A stretch of DNA of 64,000 nt from CAVORB01 sp963736235 (GTDB taxonomy: Bacteria > Pseudomonadota > Gammaproteobacteria > Chromatiales > Chromatiaceae): contig CAVTOR010000031.1 in the NCBI GenBank assembly GCA_963736235.1, positions 1 to 64,000 of the forward strand, given 5' to 3'. The notes beneath the pieces were generated by a model, which was given only the letters and a program-made list of their open reading frames with translations, had not been told where the DNA came from and made no database searches. The translations under genes and the position numbers were made by a program. Below are positions 7,669 through 17,685 of this stretch, in pieces (within the stretch, counting starts at the first letter, position 1; each line of letters starts with the position of its first letter).

Positions 7669-8091
7669 ATGCCCGAGGAATACCTGACCCCGCAAGACGC
7701 GGAGGACGCCTTTTACGACGCCATCGACGACCGTGATGCGTCACGTCTGCGCGGCGTGTGGGAGGAGTCGCCCGCCATCGCCTGCCTGCTGCCGATGCAG
7801 CCGCTCCTTCACGGGGCCGAGGTGCACAAGGCATGGGCGCCATTGACGGAGGGCGACCTGCGGCTCGACATCCAGGTTCGCCACATCCGTTGGCTGGAGG
7901 CGGGGGACGTGGCGATCCACTACATCGAGGAGCGCGTCAGCTTCCCCGGCCAGCCCGCGCAGCCCCCCGTCTATGCCACCAACGTCTACCGGCGGGGCAC
8001 GTCGGGCTGGAAGATGATCCTGCACCAGAACTCGCCGACGCCGCCACCGCCGGGGGCCATGCCGCCAGGCATGCCCCCTTCCGCGACCTAG
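7669..8091 (+). CDS. SnoaL/DUF4440-like protein (NTF2 fold)
   Basis: 140 residues with the NTF2-like layout: an N-terminal helix (TPQDAEDAFYDAIDDRDASR), a VWEESP turn, and beta strands ending in YRRGTSGWKMILHQNSP. The Pro/Met-rich tail (PPPPGAMPPGMPP) is probably disordered. Family members include YybH-type proteins of unknown function and ketosteroid-isomerase-like enzymes. No catalytic residues can be assigned. It lies 65 bp after the Hsp20-like gene on the same strand and may share its transcript. Confidence 0.7.
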   Translation: MPEEYLTPQDAEDAFYDAIDDRDASRLRGVWEESPAIACLLPMQPLLHGAEVHKAWAPLTEGDLRLDIQVRHIRWLEAGDVAIHYIEERVSFPGQPAQPPVYATNVYRRGTSGWKMILHQNSPTPPPPGAMPPGMPPSAT

Positions 8092-8199
8092 CGCGCCCGG
8101 GGATGCGGGCAAATGCGGCGCGCCATGCTTGATCTCGTTGGCCCTCGGGAATAGGCTCGCGCACCTCACTGCAACGCGAGCGCCCTCCCGAGACTTCCC

Positions 8200-9486
8200 A
8201 TGCGCGTCACCCTTCAAACCCTCGGCTGCCGCCTGAACGAGGCCGAGTTGGAGACCTGGGCCAGGCAGTTCCGACAGCGCGGCTACCAGATCGCCACCGC
8301 CCCGGAAAGCGCCGATCTGGTAGTCGTCAACACCTGCGCCGTGACCGCCGAGGCGGTGCGCAAGTCCCGCAAGCTGCTGCGGCGCACGCAACGGGAGAAT
8401 CCCCGCGCCAAGCTGGTCGTCAGCGGCTGCTTCGCCTCCCTGGAGAGCGAGTCCCTGGCGCGCGAGCAGGGCGTCGATCTGGTGATCCCGAATCAGGACA
8501 AGGACCGATTGGTGGAGATCACGGCGCGCGAGCTGGCGCTGCCGTCCATGCCGAGAACCGCCATGGACGAGGACGCGAACCCGCTGTTCGCCCGCGGCCG
8601 CCAGCGAGCCTTCATCAAGGTCCAGGACGGTTGCCGATACCGCTGCGCCTTCTGCATCGTCACCCTGGCGCGGGGCGAGGAGCGCAGCCGCCCGGTCGCG
8701 GACGTGGTCAACGAGGTGAACCGGCTGGTGAGCGAAGGCGTCAAGGAGGTCGTGCTCACAGGGGTCCACCTCGGGGGTTTCGGAAGCGACGCGGACAGCG
8801 GCCTGGCAGAGCTCGTCCGCGCGGTGATCGCCGACACCGAGGTGCCGCGGCTGCGACTGGGCTCACTGGAGCCCTGGGACCTGCCGCCCGGTCTCTGGGA
8901 GCTGTTCGACGACCCGACGCCTCATGCCCCACCTGCATCTCCCTCTGCAGAGCGGCTCCGACGCGGTGCTGCGCCGGATGGCGCGGCGCTGCCGCACCGA
9001 GCGAGTTCGCGCGTCTGGCGCGGGAGGCCAGGGACGCGGTGCCGGACTTCAATCTCACCAGCGACATCATCGTCGGCTTCCCCGGCGAGACGCGACGAGG
9101 AATGGCGGGAGACCATGGACTACGTCGCCGCGGTGGGCTTCGGCCACCTGCACATCTTCGGCTACTCGCCGCGCGCCGGAACCAAGGCGGCCAGCTTGCC
9201 GGATCAGGTAGCCGTTGAGATCAAGAAGGCACGCAGCCGCGAGATGCATGCGCTGGACCAGCGCATGAAGCGCGCGACGCTGGAGAGCCACATCGGGCGC
9301 CGCTTCCCGGTTCTGGTCGAGGGCCGTTACCAGGGCGAGGCGGGCGGCGACTGGTTCGGCTACACGCCAAACTACCTCCCGGTGCGGATGCGGCACCTGG
9401 GCACCGAGGAGCCGGTGAACCGGATCCTCGAAATCCACATCGAGGGCTTGCACCCGGACGGGGAAAGCCTGATCGGCCGCCGGTAA
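8200..9486 (+). CDS. mtaB: MtaB: tRNA t6A37 methylthiotransferase (three frame changes)
   Basis: Converts t6A37 to ms2t6A37 in ANN-decoding tRNAs. The N-terminal MTTase domain (LQTLGCRLNEAELETWARQF, NTCAVTAEAVRKSRK, SGCFASL) places the Fe-S cysteines as in MtaB rather than MiaB. The radical-SAM cluster CRYRCAFC follows at about residues 149-156, and a TRAM-like C-terminus ends the protein. The long frame is misleading in the middle. From about 8920 to 9105 the true protein runs in the other two frames (PHLHLPLQSGSDAVLRRMAR, then NLTSDIIVGFPGET) and returns at DEEWRETMDY. Three one-base changes that cancel suggest sequence error rather than a dead gene. Confidence 0.85.
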   Translation: MRVTLQTLGCRLNEAELETWARQFRQRGYQIATAPESADLVVVNTCAVTAEAVRKSRKLLRRTQRENPRAKLVVSGCFASLESESLAREQGVDLVIPNQDKDRLVEITARELALPSMPRTAMDEDANPLFARGRQRAFIKVQDGCRYRCAFCIVTLARGEERSRPVADVVNEVNRLVSEGVKEVVLTGVHLGGFGSDADSGLAELVRAVIADTEVPRLRLGSLEPWDLPPGLWELFDDPTPHAPPASPSAERLRRGAAPDGAALPHRASSRVWRGRPGTRCRTSISPATSSSASPARRDEEWRETMDYVAAVGFGHLHIFGYSPRAGTKAASLPDQVAVEIKKARSREMHALDQRMKRATLESHIGRRFPVLVEGRYQGEAGGDWFGYTPNYLPVRMRHLGTEEPVNRILEIHIEGLHPDGESLIGRR

Positions 9487-9505
9487 GCGGCCGCCGCGGG
9501 TTGGC

Positions 9506-10064
9506 TCAGAAGCCATGCTCGACCGCCGTTTCCTGCTCCGCGTCGAGGGCCGTTGCCACGTAGGTCAGGGTAAGGCCCATCTCCCGGGTCCAGGCGAGCT
9601 CGATACGCCACCCGTCCTCGGGCGCCCAGACGTGGATCGCCCGCCCATCCCCGCGGCGGATGGATCCCAGCCGACGGGACGGCGTGGTGGCGTAGGGCGG
9701 AAAGCGGCTCTGGTCTTCGCCCGGCCCGTACTTCTTGCTCAGCAGGCCGTAGAGATCGTCGAACCTGAGCTGCGAGGCCGCCCGGTAGCGGCGAACCACC
9801 TTGTAGACGCGATCCCGGAACGCGATGACGTAGACCTGTTCCGGTCCCTCCTGGAAGACCAGGGCGCGCCGCTCGCCATCGACCTGCTCGAACTGCGGCG
9901 GGTGCCCGGACGCAAGGGACTGATCCACGCTCCCGCCCAGGCAGTAGCGTCCGAAGACCAGCTTCAGGCAGGTGTCCTGCTGCTCGGCCGCGATCCCGCC
10001 CGAGAACCAGAGGATGGCGAAGGAGATGATCGGCCAAGGTTCTCAATCCGTGCGCTCGCTGCAT
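9506..10064 (-). CDS. Hypothetical exported protein (one frameshift)
   Basis: Not recognised. A start at 10064 has AGAGGG seven bases upstream. After about ten codons the frame must shift to reach a hydrophobic stretch (PIISFAILWFSGGIAAEQQD) that makes a good signal peptide. The remaining 140 residues follow in one frame and end TAVEHGF. The mature part (RALVFQEGPEQVYVIAFRDR, LYGLLSKKYGPGEDQS) looks like a small periplasmic alpha/beta protein. It is convergent with mtaB, 19 bp away. Confidence 0.55.
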
Positions 10065-10137
10065 GGATTCCCTCTGGGTACGACGACCGGACCTGAAGAC
10101 ACCGCGGCCGTCGCCCACACGGGCAGCTAACGCGGCT

Positions 10138-10947
10138 TCACGTCAGATCGGCGCGAGTTAGGATAACCAATGCCGGATCCCCGTCGGACACGCCCTCGCC
10201 ACCCACGGCCCGGCGCTCGGTGAGCCGCTCCACGAAGCTTCGCAGGCGAGCGTAGTGGCTACCCTGCCAATAGACCCGGTCGCATCCCCGGCAGCGCCAG
10301 AACCGGTCGAAGGCGGACCGCACCCGTGGCGGAATCTCCTCGCCTAGTACGCGCTCTCGACCCTGGCGAGCGAGCCGTTGCAGACCGTGCAGCGGGTGAA
10401 GGGGCGCAGCGCGCGGTACAGGTCCAGGCGTTCGACCACGTACGAGACCTGGTCCCGCGGGCGCTTCTGCGGCACATAGAGCCCGTGGGTCACCGCCCGC
10501 CGCATCAGCAGCTGGCGGTCGCGGCTCAGCAGGACACGGCCCTCCTCCGCCGCGATGGACGCCAGCCTCGCGTCCCCGGGGTCGTTGGCGAACAGGGTGT
10601 CGAAGCCGAGCAGGCGCAGATAGCGCGCGAGTCCGCCGAGGTGGGCGTCGGCGAGGAAGCGAACGCGGCGCAAGGGCCGGCGGCGCACCGCCAGCAGCGG
10701 GGAGACATCCAGGGACTCGAAAACCGGATACAGGCTGACTCGGTCTCCGTCCGCGAGCCCGACCTCAAAGCCGCTGGACACGCCGTTGATCAGCGACCAG
10801 CTCGACCTCCGTCGGGGGAATGCCCAGGCTGACGATCAGATGACGCACCGGGGCGGGCGCGGGCAGCCGCACCTCGATCTCGCGCTGACGGCGATCCGGT
10901 GCCAGGAAGTCGTTAAGCTCCGCGTAACAGCGGACCCGGATGTGCAC
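10138..10947 (-). CDS. Mut7-C RNase-domain protein with ubiquitin-like N-terminus (two frameshifts)
   Basis: Three minus-strand frames join into one protein of about 268 residues. The N-terminal Mut7-C ubiquitin-like domain (VRCYAELNDFLAPDRRQREI, LINGVSSGFEVGLADGDRVS) is followed by the PIN-like Mut7-C domain (RFLADAHLGGLARYLRLLGF with its catalytic Asp, then LLSRDRQLLMRR). A zinc-ribbon tail with RCTVCNG and WRCRGCDRVYWQGSH closes the protein. The frame changes are near 10790 and 10348. The family is predicted to be ribonucleases; the substrate is unknown. The GTG start at 10947 lies 20 bp after the xthA stop, suggesting co-transcription. Confidence 0.75.
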
Positions 10948-10967
10948 GACGCCGACCGGGTTGCGGC

Positions 10968-11787
10968 CTAGAGGTCGAAGGCCGCCCACACGGGGCAGTG
11001 ATCCGAGGGCTTCTCCATGGCGCGGATGTCGTAATCGATGCCCGCATCCAGTCAGGCGCTCCCGCAAGGGCTTGCTCACCAGCACCAGATCGATGCGCAG
11101 GCCGCGTCTCGGTTCACGCTCGAAGCCGCGGCTGCGGTAGTCGAACCAGCTGAAGCGGTCGTCGACGAGCGGATGAACGGCGCGATAGGCGTCGGTCAGG
11201 CCCCAGTCGGTCAGGGTCGCGAGCCATTCGCGCTCCTCCGGCAGGAAGCTGCACTTGCCGGTGCGCAGCCAGCGCTTGGCGTTGTCCTCGCCGATGCCGA
11301 TGTCGAGGTCCAGCGGCGCGACGTTCATGTCCCCGAGCACCACCAGGTTCTGGTCGGGAGCGAAGCGCTCGCGCACGAAAGCGGTCAGGTCCGTGTAGAA
11401 CTTCTGTTTGCCCGGAAACTTGACCGGGTGGTCGCGGCTCTCGCCCTGCGGGAAATAGCCGTTGATGACCGTGATCTCGGCGCCCGAGGCCAATCGGTAG
11501 CGGCCCGTGATCGCGCGGCGCTGAGCCTCCCCACCGTCCGCCGGCAGCCCTCTCAGAACCTCGATCGGGGCCTGCTTGCTCAGCAGCGCTACCCCGTAAT
11601 GGGATTTCTGCCCGAAAAAGTGGGTGACGTAACCCAGCCCCTCAACCATCTCGCGGGGAAAGGCATCGTCGGCAACCTTGCATTCCTGGACACCGATGAT
11701 GTCCGGGTCGTGACGCGCCTTGAGCGCCTCGAGCTGGTGGGGCCGGGCGCGGATGCCGTTGACGTTGAAAGACACGATCTTGAGCAC
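10968..11787 (-). CDS. xthA: Exodeoxyribonuclease III (one frameshift)
   Basis: An AP endonuclease/3'-5' exonuclease of base-excision repair. The N-terminus MLKIVSFNVNGIRARPHQLE carries the metal-binding Asn, followed by IIGVQECKVADD (catalytic Glu), GDMNVAPLDLDIG and RIDLVLVSKPL. The C-terminal catalytic DHCPVWAAFDL motif is in the next frame and ends with TAG at 10968-10970, so one indel near 11045 separates it. Total length (about 272) is normal. Loss of the final Asp-His would be inactivating, so the shift is either a sequence error or a recent lesion. Confidence 0.85.
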
Positions 11788-12385
11788 GGCTGTCTGTCTC
11801 CGGTGTGGTCAGTCCTTTCGAGCGCCAGATTGAGCAGCGAAGGCGGCCCGGATATCGCCAGCGACAGCATTTCGTCGCCGGATTGGTAGAGTATCCCACC
11901 TCGGCGCCGTCCCGAAACCGCCAATGAAGACACCGGACTTGCGCGAACTCGAGCGGGGTGTGCACCTGCGAGCTCACACCGTCCCGGGTTTGTCGAAAGG
12001 GAACCATCAGCCCGACATGCTCGGAAACTCATGCCCACGGCCCTGTGCCGTGGTCGCGCTGAAGTCAGCGGCGTCCGGGGGGGTGATGCATGATCCTAAA
12101 TTCGGCAGTTGCAGCAGCCTAAACTCGCGTAACGCGTTGATATCACAGTGCCTGACCCAACTGCGGAGCAGTTGAAACTGCCACCTTAGGGGTGAACCGC
12201 TTCCCCGGAAGTTTTCCAACGATGACGGATCGTTACGGCTTTGCCGCTAGCCCAACTGCCGAATCTAGGATGATGGACATCGGAACGTCGCCAGACGGCG
12301 GCGCCACGAGCGTGCTTCTACAGCCCCAGTCCGGGGACCGAGGCGGTACCCACACCTCGCATCATTCGCTTGGAATCAAGCCTCG
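11788..12385. other. Intergenic with a MITE-like element
   Basis: 598 bp between divergent xthA and the pyk remnant. It contains no supported gene. The inverted-repeat element at 12093-12271 occupies the middle; the flanks show nothing recognisable. Confidence 0.5.
12093..12271. mobile_element. MITE-like element with 19-bp terminal inverted repeats
   Basis: ATCCTAAATTCGGCAGTTG at 12093-12111 and its complement at 12253-12271 match at 18 of 19 positions and bound 179 bp of non-coding DNA. An internal perfect hairpin (CAACTGC and GCAGTTG around GGA, about 12158-12174) reuses part of the terminal sequence. No transposase frame is present, as expected for a non-autonomous element. I cannot see a convincing target-site duplication. 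The parent family is not identified. Confidence 0.55.
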
Positions 12386-13053
12386 ATGTCACAGCGCGCC
12401 CGCATCCGTAAGACCAAGATCGTCGCCACCTTCGGCCCCGCATCCGACTCACCGCAAACGCTGGTGGCCATGATGCAAGCCGGCATCAACGTGGCCCGCC
12501 TGAACCTCTCCCACGGCACCTTCGGCGATCACAGACAGCGCCTGGAGCGTATCCGCGCTCCCGGGTGGTCGTCGGTGGCACCCTGCGCGAGAACAAGGGC
12601 GTGAACCTGCCGGACACGCGCCTGTCGGTCACCGCGGTGGACCCGGAGAACCGCGAGGACGTTGCGCGTGAGCTGACCTTCGCCGCCGAGAACGATGTCG
12701 AGTACATCGCCGCCTCCTTCGTGCAGAGCGCGGACGACGTCAACCGGATGCGGGAGACCCTGCTGGAGCGCGGGGAGGAGATCCCCATCATCGCCAAGAT
12801 CGAGAACCGCGCGGGGGTGGAGAACCTGGAGTCCATCGTCCTCGCCGCGGACGGGGTCATGGTGGCCAGGGGGGATCTCGGCGTCGAGCTGCCGATAGCG
12901 GACGTCCCCAGCACTCAGAAGAAGATCATCCGCACCACCGTCACCAACGGCAAGCCCGCCATCACGGCGACCCAGATGGTCGCCTCCGGTGAGACTTCCG
13001 GGCTAACCCCGCGCCCAATTCCTCGCCGCCGAGCTTCTCGCCCACCGCGATGA
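12386..13053 (+). pseudogene. Pyruvate kinase gene with internal deletions
   Basis: The start is a normal PK N-terminus (RIRKTKIVATFGPASDSPQT, NVARLNLSHG). The gene then jumps after RLERIR straight to VVVGGTLRENKGVNLP, losing roughly 90-100 residues that include the DTKGPEIR strand and the B domain. The frame also changes there. The middle is well kept (AASFVQSADDVNR, IIAKIENRAGVENL, MVARGDLGVELP, TATQM), but about 30 residues between TATQM and SGET are missing and the whole C-domain is gone. Loss of whole blocks makes this a true pseudogene, unlike the single-base breaks elsewhere. A functional copy presumably lies outside the window. The MITE-like element ends 114 bp upstream. Confidence 0.85.
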
Positions 13054-13069
13054 AGACCCTGGACAAGGC

Positions 13070-14330
13070 TTAAGGCGAGCCGCCTTGATCCGACCGCAGT
13101 TCCAACTCCGGCTGCGGATCAGCATCCGGATGCATTTCCAGGGCCACCGGCGAGGTGCGCACCATGGCCACGAACTCTGTCTGATCCTCAATCGGCGGCG
13201 AAGCCCGCCTCGACATGCGGTAGATTCCGAACAGTGCCAATGCGGCTGCGGTTGCAGCGGATACGATGGGAAGACCGATGGGCCCGGCGCCATCCATCGC
13301 GATGCCCCCCAGCAGTGGTCCGCACAGCGCGCCAATGCCATAGATCAGGAGCAGACCACGGGTCGCCTCGAGCACCTGCCCTTGCTCCAGATGGTCATTG
13401 GTGTGAGCAACGCTGATGCCGTACAACGTGAACATCAGACCACCATAGAGGAATGCGGAGGGCACGAGTCCCGGCAGGCCACGCATGACGATGAAGGCCG
13501 CGACCGCCGCCACGGCTGCGGTGCCGAAGCTGGTGAGCACCAGCACCGTACGGCGGTCGAGATGGTCGGAAAGGTGGCCGAAGGGCCACTGGAGAACGGC
13601 GCCGCCGAGGATGGTGGCGCTCATGAGCAGCGCGATCTGTGACTCTTCCAGGGCGAGCCTCTGCCCGAATACGGGGGCCATGCCCCAGAACGCGCCGTTG
13701 ACCATACCCGCGCTCAATGCGCCGAACGCTCCGAGGGGTGAGATGCGCACGAGATCCCCGAGCCGCACCGGCACCGCGATCTCGATCCGCGGCTCGGTGA
13801 CCCTGGTGACGGCGATCGGCACGACGCCGACCGAGATCAGAATGGCGGCGACGGCGAAGAGGCTCAACTGCGAGGAATCCGCCGGCCAGCAGCAGAAACT
13901 GGCCCGCCCCGAGGGCGATCAGGGTGCTCATCATATAGACGGCGAAGACCCGTCCGCGGGCCGGACCGGCGCTCTGCTCGTTGAGCCAGCTCTCCACCAC
14001 CATGTAGGCCCCGACGACACAGGCGCCGTTCACAATCCTGAGCGCCAACCAGGCCCAGGGGTCGACGAAAAGACCGAAAGCAAGACTCGTGGCCGCGGCC
14101 AGAGCGGCGAACGCCGAGAAGCAGCGGATATGCCCCACGTTGCGGATAAGTCGCGGTGCGAGCAGGGTCCCGGCGATGTAGCCGGCATAGTAGCCGGCCA
14201 TGACGAAACCGGTCTCGACGCTGCTGAACGAAGCGATGGTCGCCCGGACGCCGAGCAGCGTCCCGAGCAGGCCCACGCCCACGAGGAAGACTCCCAAACC
14301 GGTCAGGAGGACCAGGATCGTCGGGGTCAT
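13070..14330 (-). CDS. MFS transporter, YcaD-like (one frameshift)
   Basis: About 420 residues and 12 predicted membrane segments over two frames that meet near 13880: MTPTILVLLTGLGVFLVGVG to LIALGAGQFLLLAGG, then SLFAVAAILISVGVVPIAVT to the C-terminus. The N-terminal part (MAGYYAGYIAGTLLAPRLIR, VESWLNEQSAGPARGRVFAV) is typical of the YcaD/CynX-like MFS branch. The substrate is unknown. It starts 9 bp after the BCCT transporter stop and is probably on the same mRNA as the osmolyte genes. The hydrophilic tail with many Glu/Asp/Pro is cytoplasmic. Confidence 0.75.
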
Positions 14331-14339
14331 GGTGCGATG

Positions 14340-16157
14340 TTAACGCGAAATCAGCCGGGTGCGGACCTCGACTGTCACACCTTCCTCGCCATTCAGCACC
14401 GCTGAGTTCACGGTCTCCTGCACAAAATGCTCCTCCTTCGCGCGCGTGACCGCCAGCTTGATCGCATTCTCCACGTACGCCTCCTGGGAGAATCCGAGGT
14501 ACAGGGAGTAGACCCCGATCAACAGCACCACCGCGAACGGCAAGCCGGTGCTTACGGACGCAGTCTGCAGGGTCGCCAACCCCCCTCCGATGAGCAGCAC
14601 GGCCGCGATGACGCCCTCCATCACCGCCCAGAATACGCGCTGCGTCGTCGGTGAATTCAACTTCCCCCCAGAGGTCAGATGATCCACCACCAGGGAGCCC
14701 GAATCCGATGAGGTCACGAAGAAGACGGTGACCAGCACGACGGCGACGAGGGAAAGCACCTCGGCCAGCGGGTAGTGGTGGAGCATCACGAACATAGCGG
14801 TGGCCACGTCGTCATTGACCGCGGTGATGATGTCCGCAATGCCGTTCGACTGCAGAAACAGCGCCGAACCGCCGAACACGGACATCCAGATGAAGGACAA
14901 CAGGGTCGGGATGAGAATCACGCCGAGGACGAACTCCCTGACGGTTCGGCCCTTGGAGATCCTGGCGATGAACATGCCCACGAACGGGGACCAGGAGATC
15001 CACCAGGCCCAGTAGAAGACCGTCCATGACCCCTGCCAATTGGTTTCCCGGAAGGTCTCGGTCCACAGGCTCAGCTGCGGCAGCACGGTTACATAGAACC
15101 CGAGATTCTGGGTGAATCCCCCTAGGATGTAGATGGTGGGCCCGACCAGCAGCAGGAACAGCATGAACACGGCGGCCAGGATCATATTGGCCTGACTGAG
15201 CCGCTTGACCCCGTTGTCGAGCCCGGCCATGACGGACAAGGTGGCGACGGCGGTGATGACGGTGATCAGGATCACCTGTGTTGCGGTGCTGAGCTCGATG
15301 CCAAACAGGTAATGCAGACCGGCGTTGACCTGCTGCACCCCGAGTCCCAGGGAAGTTGCCAGCCCTACCAGGGTGGCCAGCACAGAGAGGATATCGATCA
15401 GATTCCCCCAGAACCCGTAGATCCTGTTGCCCAAGAGAGGATAGAAAATGGAACGGATGGTCAGCGGAAGCCCACGGTTATACGCAAAAAAGGCCAATCC
15501 CAGTCCGACGATGGCGTAGATGGCCCAGGGGTGAAGCCCCCAGTGGAAGTAGGTGACGCCCATCGCGGCCTGCGCGGCCTCGGGCGTCTCCGGCTTGATC
15601 TCGCCGAACATGGGGGACGGCGCGCCGTAGTGAAACATGGGCTCGCCGACGCTCCAGAACATCAGGCCGATACCCATGCCGGCGCTCAGCAGCATGGCGT
15701 ACCAGGCCGTGGTCGAGAACTCGGGCTTGGCGTCCCGGCCGCCGATGCGAATCTGTCCGAAGCGACCGAAGGCAAAATAGAACGCGGCCAGAATGAATAC
15801 GTTCGAGGTGAGAATCAGGAACCATCCGGTCTTGCTGGTGATGACCTCCATGGCCGATTCGAAAAAGGCCGTGGCGTTCTCCTTGAACATCAGGGTCAGG
15901 AGGATGAAGGCGACCAGCAAGACCGTCGACAGGAAGGTGACGTGCGGATGCACATCGAACCCGAACCCAGTCCAGTTCGTATCGCCGGGCTCTCTGGCCT
16001 CCGCGTCGTCCTCGAACGAGGCGGTCGGGTGGATCTGCAGGCCCGTGAAGGGCTCGCGGTCACGGATGGCCTTTTCCCGCGCTTCATCCTCTACGCGCTT
16101 GAGCTCCTCCGCGAATGCCCGCTCGCGCGCCGCTTCCTCATGGGTGAGATGACTCAT
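14340..16157 (-). CDS. BCCT-family betaine/choline/carnitine transporter
   Basis: 605 residues with an AGGAAAAGCG ribosome site before the ATG. A charged N-terminal extension of about 75 residues (many Glu/Arg/Lys) precedes 12 membrane helices. The family signature WISWSPFVGMFIARISKGRT and the substrate-box tryptophans (YFHWGLHPWAIYAIVGLGLA) are clear. BCCT carriers bring in glycine betaine, choline, carnitine or ectoine with Na+ or H+. Context (proVWX and a porin directly upstream, 12 bp to the porin stop) supports osmoprotectant uptake. Confidence 0.9.
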   Translation of the reverse strand: MSHLTHEEAARERAFAEELKRVEDEAREKAIRDREPFTGLQIHPTASFEDDAEAREPGDTNWTGFGFDVHPHVTFLSTVLLVAFILLTLMFKENATAFFESAMEVITSKTGWFLILTSNVFILAAFYFAFGRFGQIRIGGRDAKPEFSTTAWYAMLLSAGMGIGLMFWSVGEPMFHYGAPSPMFGEIKPETPEAAQAAMGVTYFHWGLHPWAIYAIVGLGLAFFAYNRGLPLTIRSIFYPLLGNRIYGFWGNLIDILSVLATLVGLATSLGLGVQQVNAGLHYLFGIELSTATQVILITVITAVATLSVMAGLDNGVKRLSQANMILAAVFMLFLLLVGPTIYILGGFTQNLGFYVTVLPQLSLWTETFRETNWQGSWTVFYWAWWISWSPFVGMFIARISKGRTVREFVLGVILIPTLLSFIWMSVFGGSALFLQSNGIADIITAVNDDVATAMFVMLHHYPLAEVLSLVAVVLVTVFFVTSSDSGSLVVDHLTSGGKLNSPTTQRVFWAVMEGVIAAVLLIGGGLATLQTASVSTGLPFAVVLLIGVYSLYLGFSQEAYVENAIKLAVTRAKEEHFVQETVNSAVLNGEEGVTVEVRTRLISR

Positions 16158-16169
16158 CGCTTTTCCTGA

Positions 16170-17588
16170 TCAGAAGTAGTAGCCGAGGTTGATGTTGAAG
16201 CGGTAATTCCATTTGTCGTTACCGGTTAGCCCGAAGTCGCCAACACCATTGAAGATGTTGGAGTAGTCGTCTCCGTCGTCGCCGATGAAGTAGTTGCCGT
16301 TGGAGTAAACGAGGTCGCTGTAGATGTACCAGCTGCCGCTCGCCCAGGCCGCGCCCAGGGTCCACATCTGACTGTCGTTGTAGTCGCCCTCGTCCTTGAC
16401 GATGTTGCTGTACTCGAGATAGGGCAGTACGTAGTCGAGCCAGGGGATTTGCTGGGTCTCGTACTTGTAGCTGAGCGAGATGGCTGGGACCCATGCCTTG
16501 GTGGCCACCGGCCAAGCGAAATCGTAGGCACCCATGGGGATCAGCTCGTCCGTACCCAGGGGATTGTCGCTGTCGATATCCATCTCGTAGCGGGTCAATT
16601 GGGTCGCGAGCCGGAAGTTGCCGATCTGGTTGACCATGTGGACCGAGGCTGCCCAATGATGACCATCGTCCGCGTCCTTGCCCCTGAGTTGGCCGTACTG
16701 CAACGATATCCCCAGATCGGTCGGTACGGCGATGTCGTCGAGGCCGTAGATGGCGCGGATATTGAACTGATTACGTTCCTCGTACCCGTTCAAGGGCGCA
16801 CTGATCAGGTTGCCGTCGTCGTCAAGCCCGGATCGCCATGTCACCGCGTCGTAACCATAACGGGCGCTGTCAGCGCTGGTCCCGTTTCCGTTCCACTCAC
16901 TGCTGAAGAAATAGGCGAAGTCCAGATCCCAGTTTGCGAGCTCGGTGGAGTACTTGAGGCCGAGATCCATGTCGTCGGCCAGGCCCACGTAGTAGTGTTG
17001 GTCGAAGAACCAGCTTTGAGAGACTCCGTAGGGACCCGGTCCAAAGGGGACACGATTTACCCCCACCTGGACCTCGCTCCCGTCCTCAAATCTGTAGCCG
17101 AGCCAGCCCGTGTGGATGAAGTTGTAGCCGTTGTACCAGCGGTATTCCGCCTTTCCAATCAATTGGTCGTAGTCCAGCGCCAGGTTGATGCGGAAGGTGT
17201 CGAGCTCGAAGTTCCCCCCGTTCCCGCCGCGGGACGGGCCGGAGCCACCGCCGGGGTAGCTGCCCAGGATATAGTTGACCCGCATGGCGCCGCCGACGGT
17301 CACCGGACCAACCTGAATCTTCGCGGGTTCCGGCTCGCCACGAGAGTCGAGCTCCGCCTCGGCCCGCGCCGCCTGCTCCTGGGCGGCGCTCGCCGCTTCT
17401 TTGGCTGTCGCCAGCTCCCGTTGCGCCAGCTCCAGCTGCCGGTTCAAGTCCGCTACACGCCGTTCGAGGTCGGCGACGTCTGCGCGTTTGGCGTGCACGG
17501 GCACGGCAAAGCCGAGAAGCGCGGCCAGGGCCGCGACAAGGAAAGGACTGGTTGGTATTCTCGTTTCCGGCGCTATCGCTTCAGGCAT
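16170..17588 (-). CDS. Outer-membrane porin with coiled-coil N-terminus
   Basis: 472 residues. The start at 17588 is chosen because GGGAG lies seven bases upstream and a signal peptide follows (FLVAALAALLGFAVPVHA). Residues about 35-80 form a heptad coiled coil (VADLERRVADLNRQLELAQR) like those anchoring some porins to peptidoglycan. The rest is alternating aromatic/polar beta strands ending in the classic terminal Phe (NINLGYYF). It lies between proX (98 bp) and the BCCT gene (12 bp), so it probably lets osmolytes cross the outer membrane. That substrate link is inferred from position. Confidence 0.8.
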   Translation of the reverse strand: MPEAIAPETRIPTSPFLVAALAALLGFAVPVHAKRADVADLERRVADLNRQLELAQRELATAKEAASAAQEQAARAEAELDSRGEPEPAKIQVGPVTVGGAMRVNYILGSYPGGGSGPSRGGNGGNFELDTFRINLALDYDQLIGKAEYRWYNGYNFIHTGWLGYRFEDGSEVQVGVNRVPFGPGPYGVSQSWFFDQHYYVGLADDMDLGLKYSTELANWDLDFAYFFSSEWNGNGTSADSARYGYDAVTWRSGLDDDGNLISAPLNGYEERNQFNIRAIYGLDDIAVPTDLGISLQYGQLRGKDADDGHHWAASVHMVNQIGNFRLATQLTRYEMDIDSDNPLGTDELIPMGAYDFAWPVATKAWVPAISLSYKYETQQIPWLDYVLPYLEYSNIVKDEGDYNDSQMWTLGAAWASGSWYIYSDLVYSNGNYFIGDDGDDYSNIFNGVGDFGLTGNDKWNYRFNINLGYYF

Positions 17589-17685
17589 CTTAACTCCCAG
17601 GGTTGGTGGCAGCGCAGGCATTCTGCAGCTGGCCGTCGTCATAGCGGTTCGGTCGGGTGCTCTCTATTCGGTATTGCCTCAGGTC

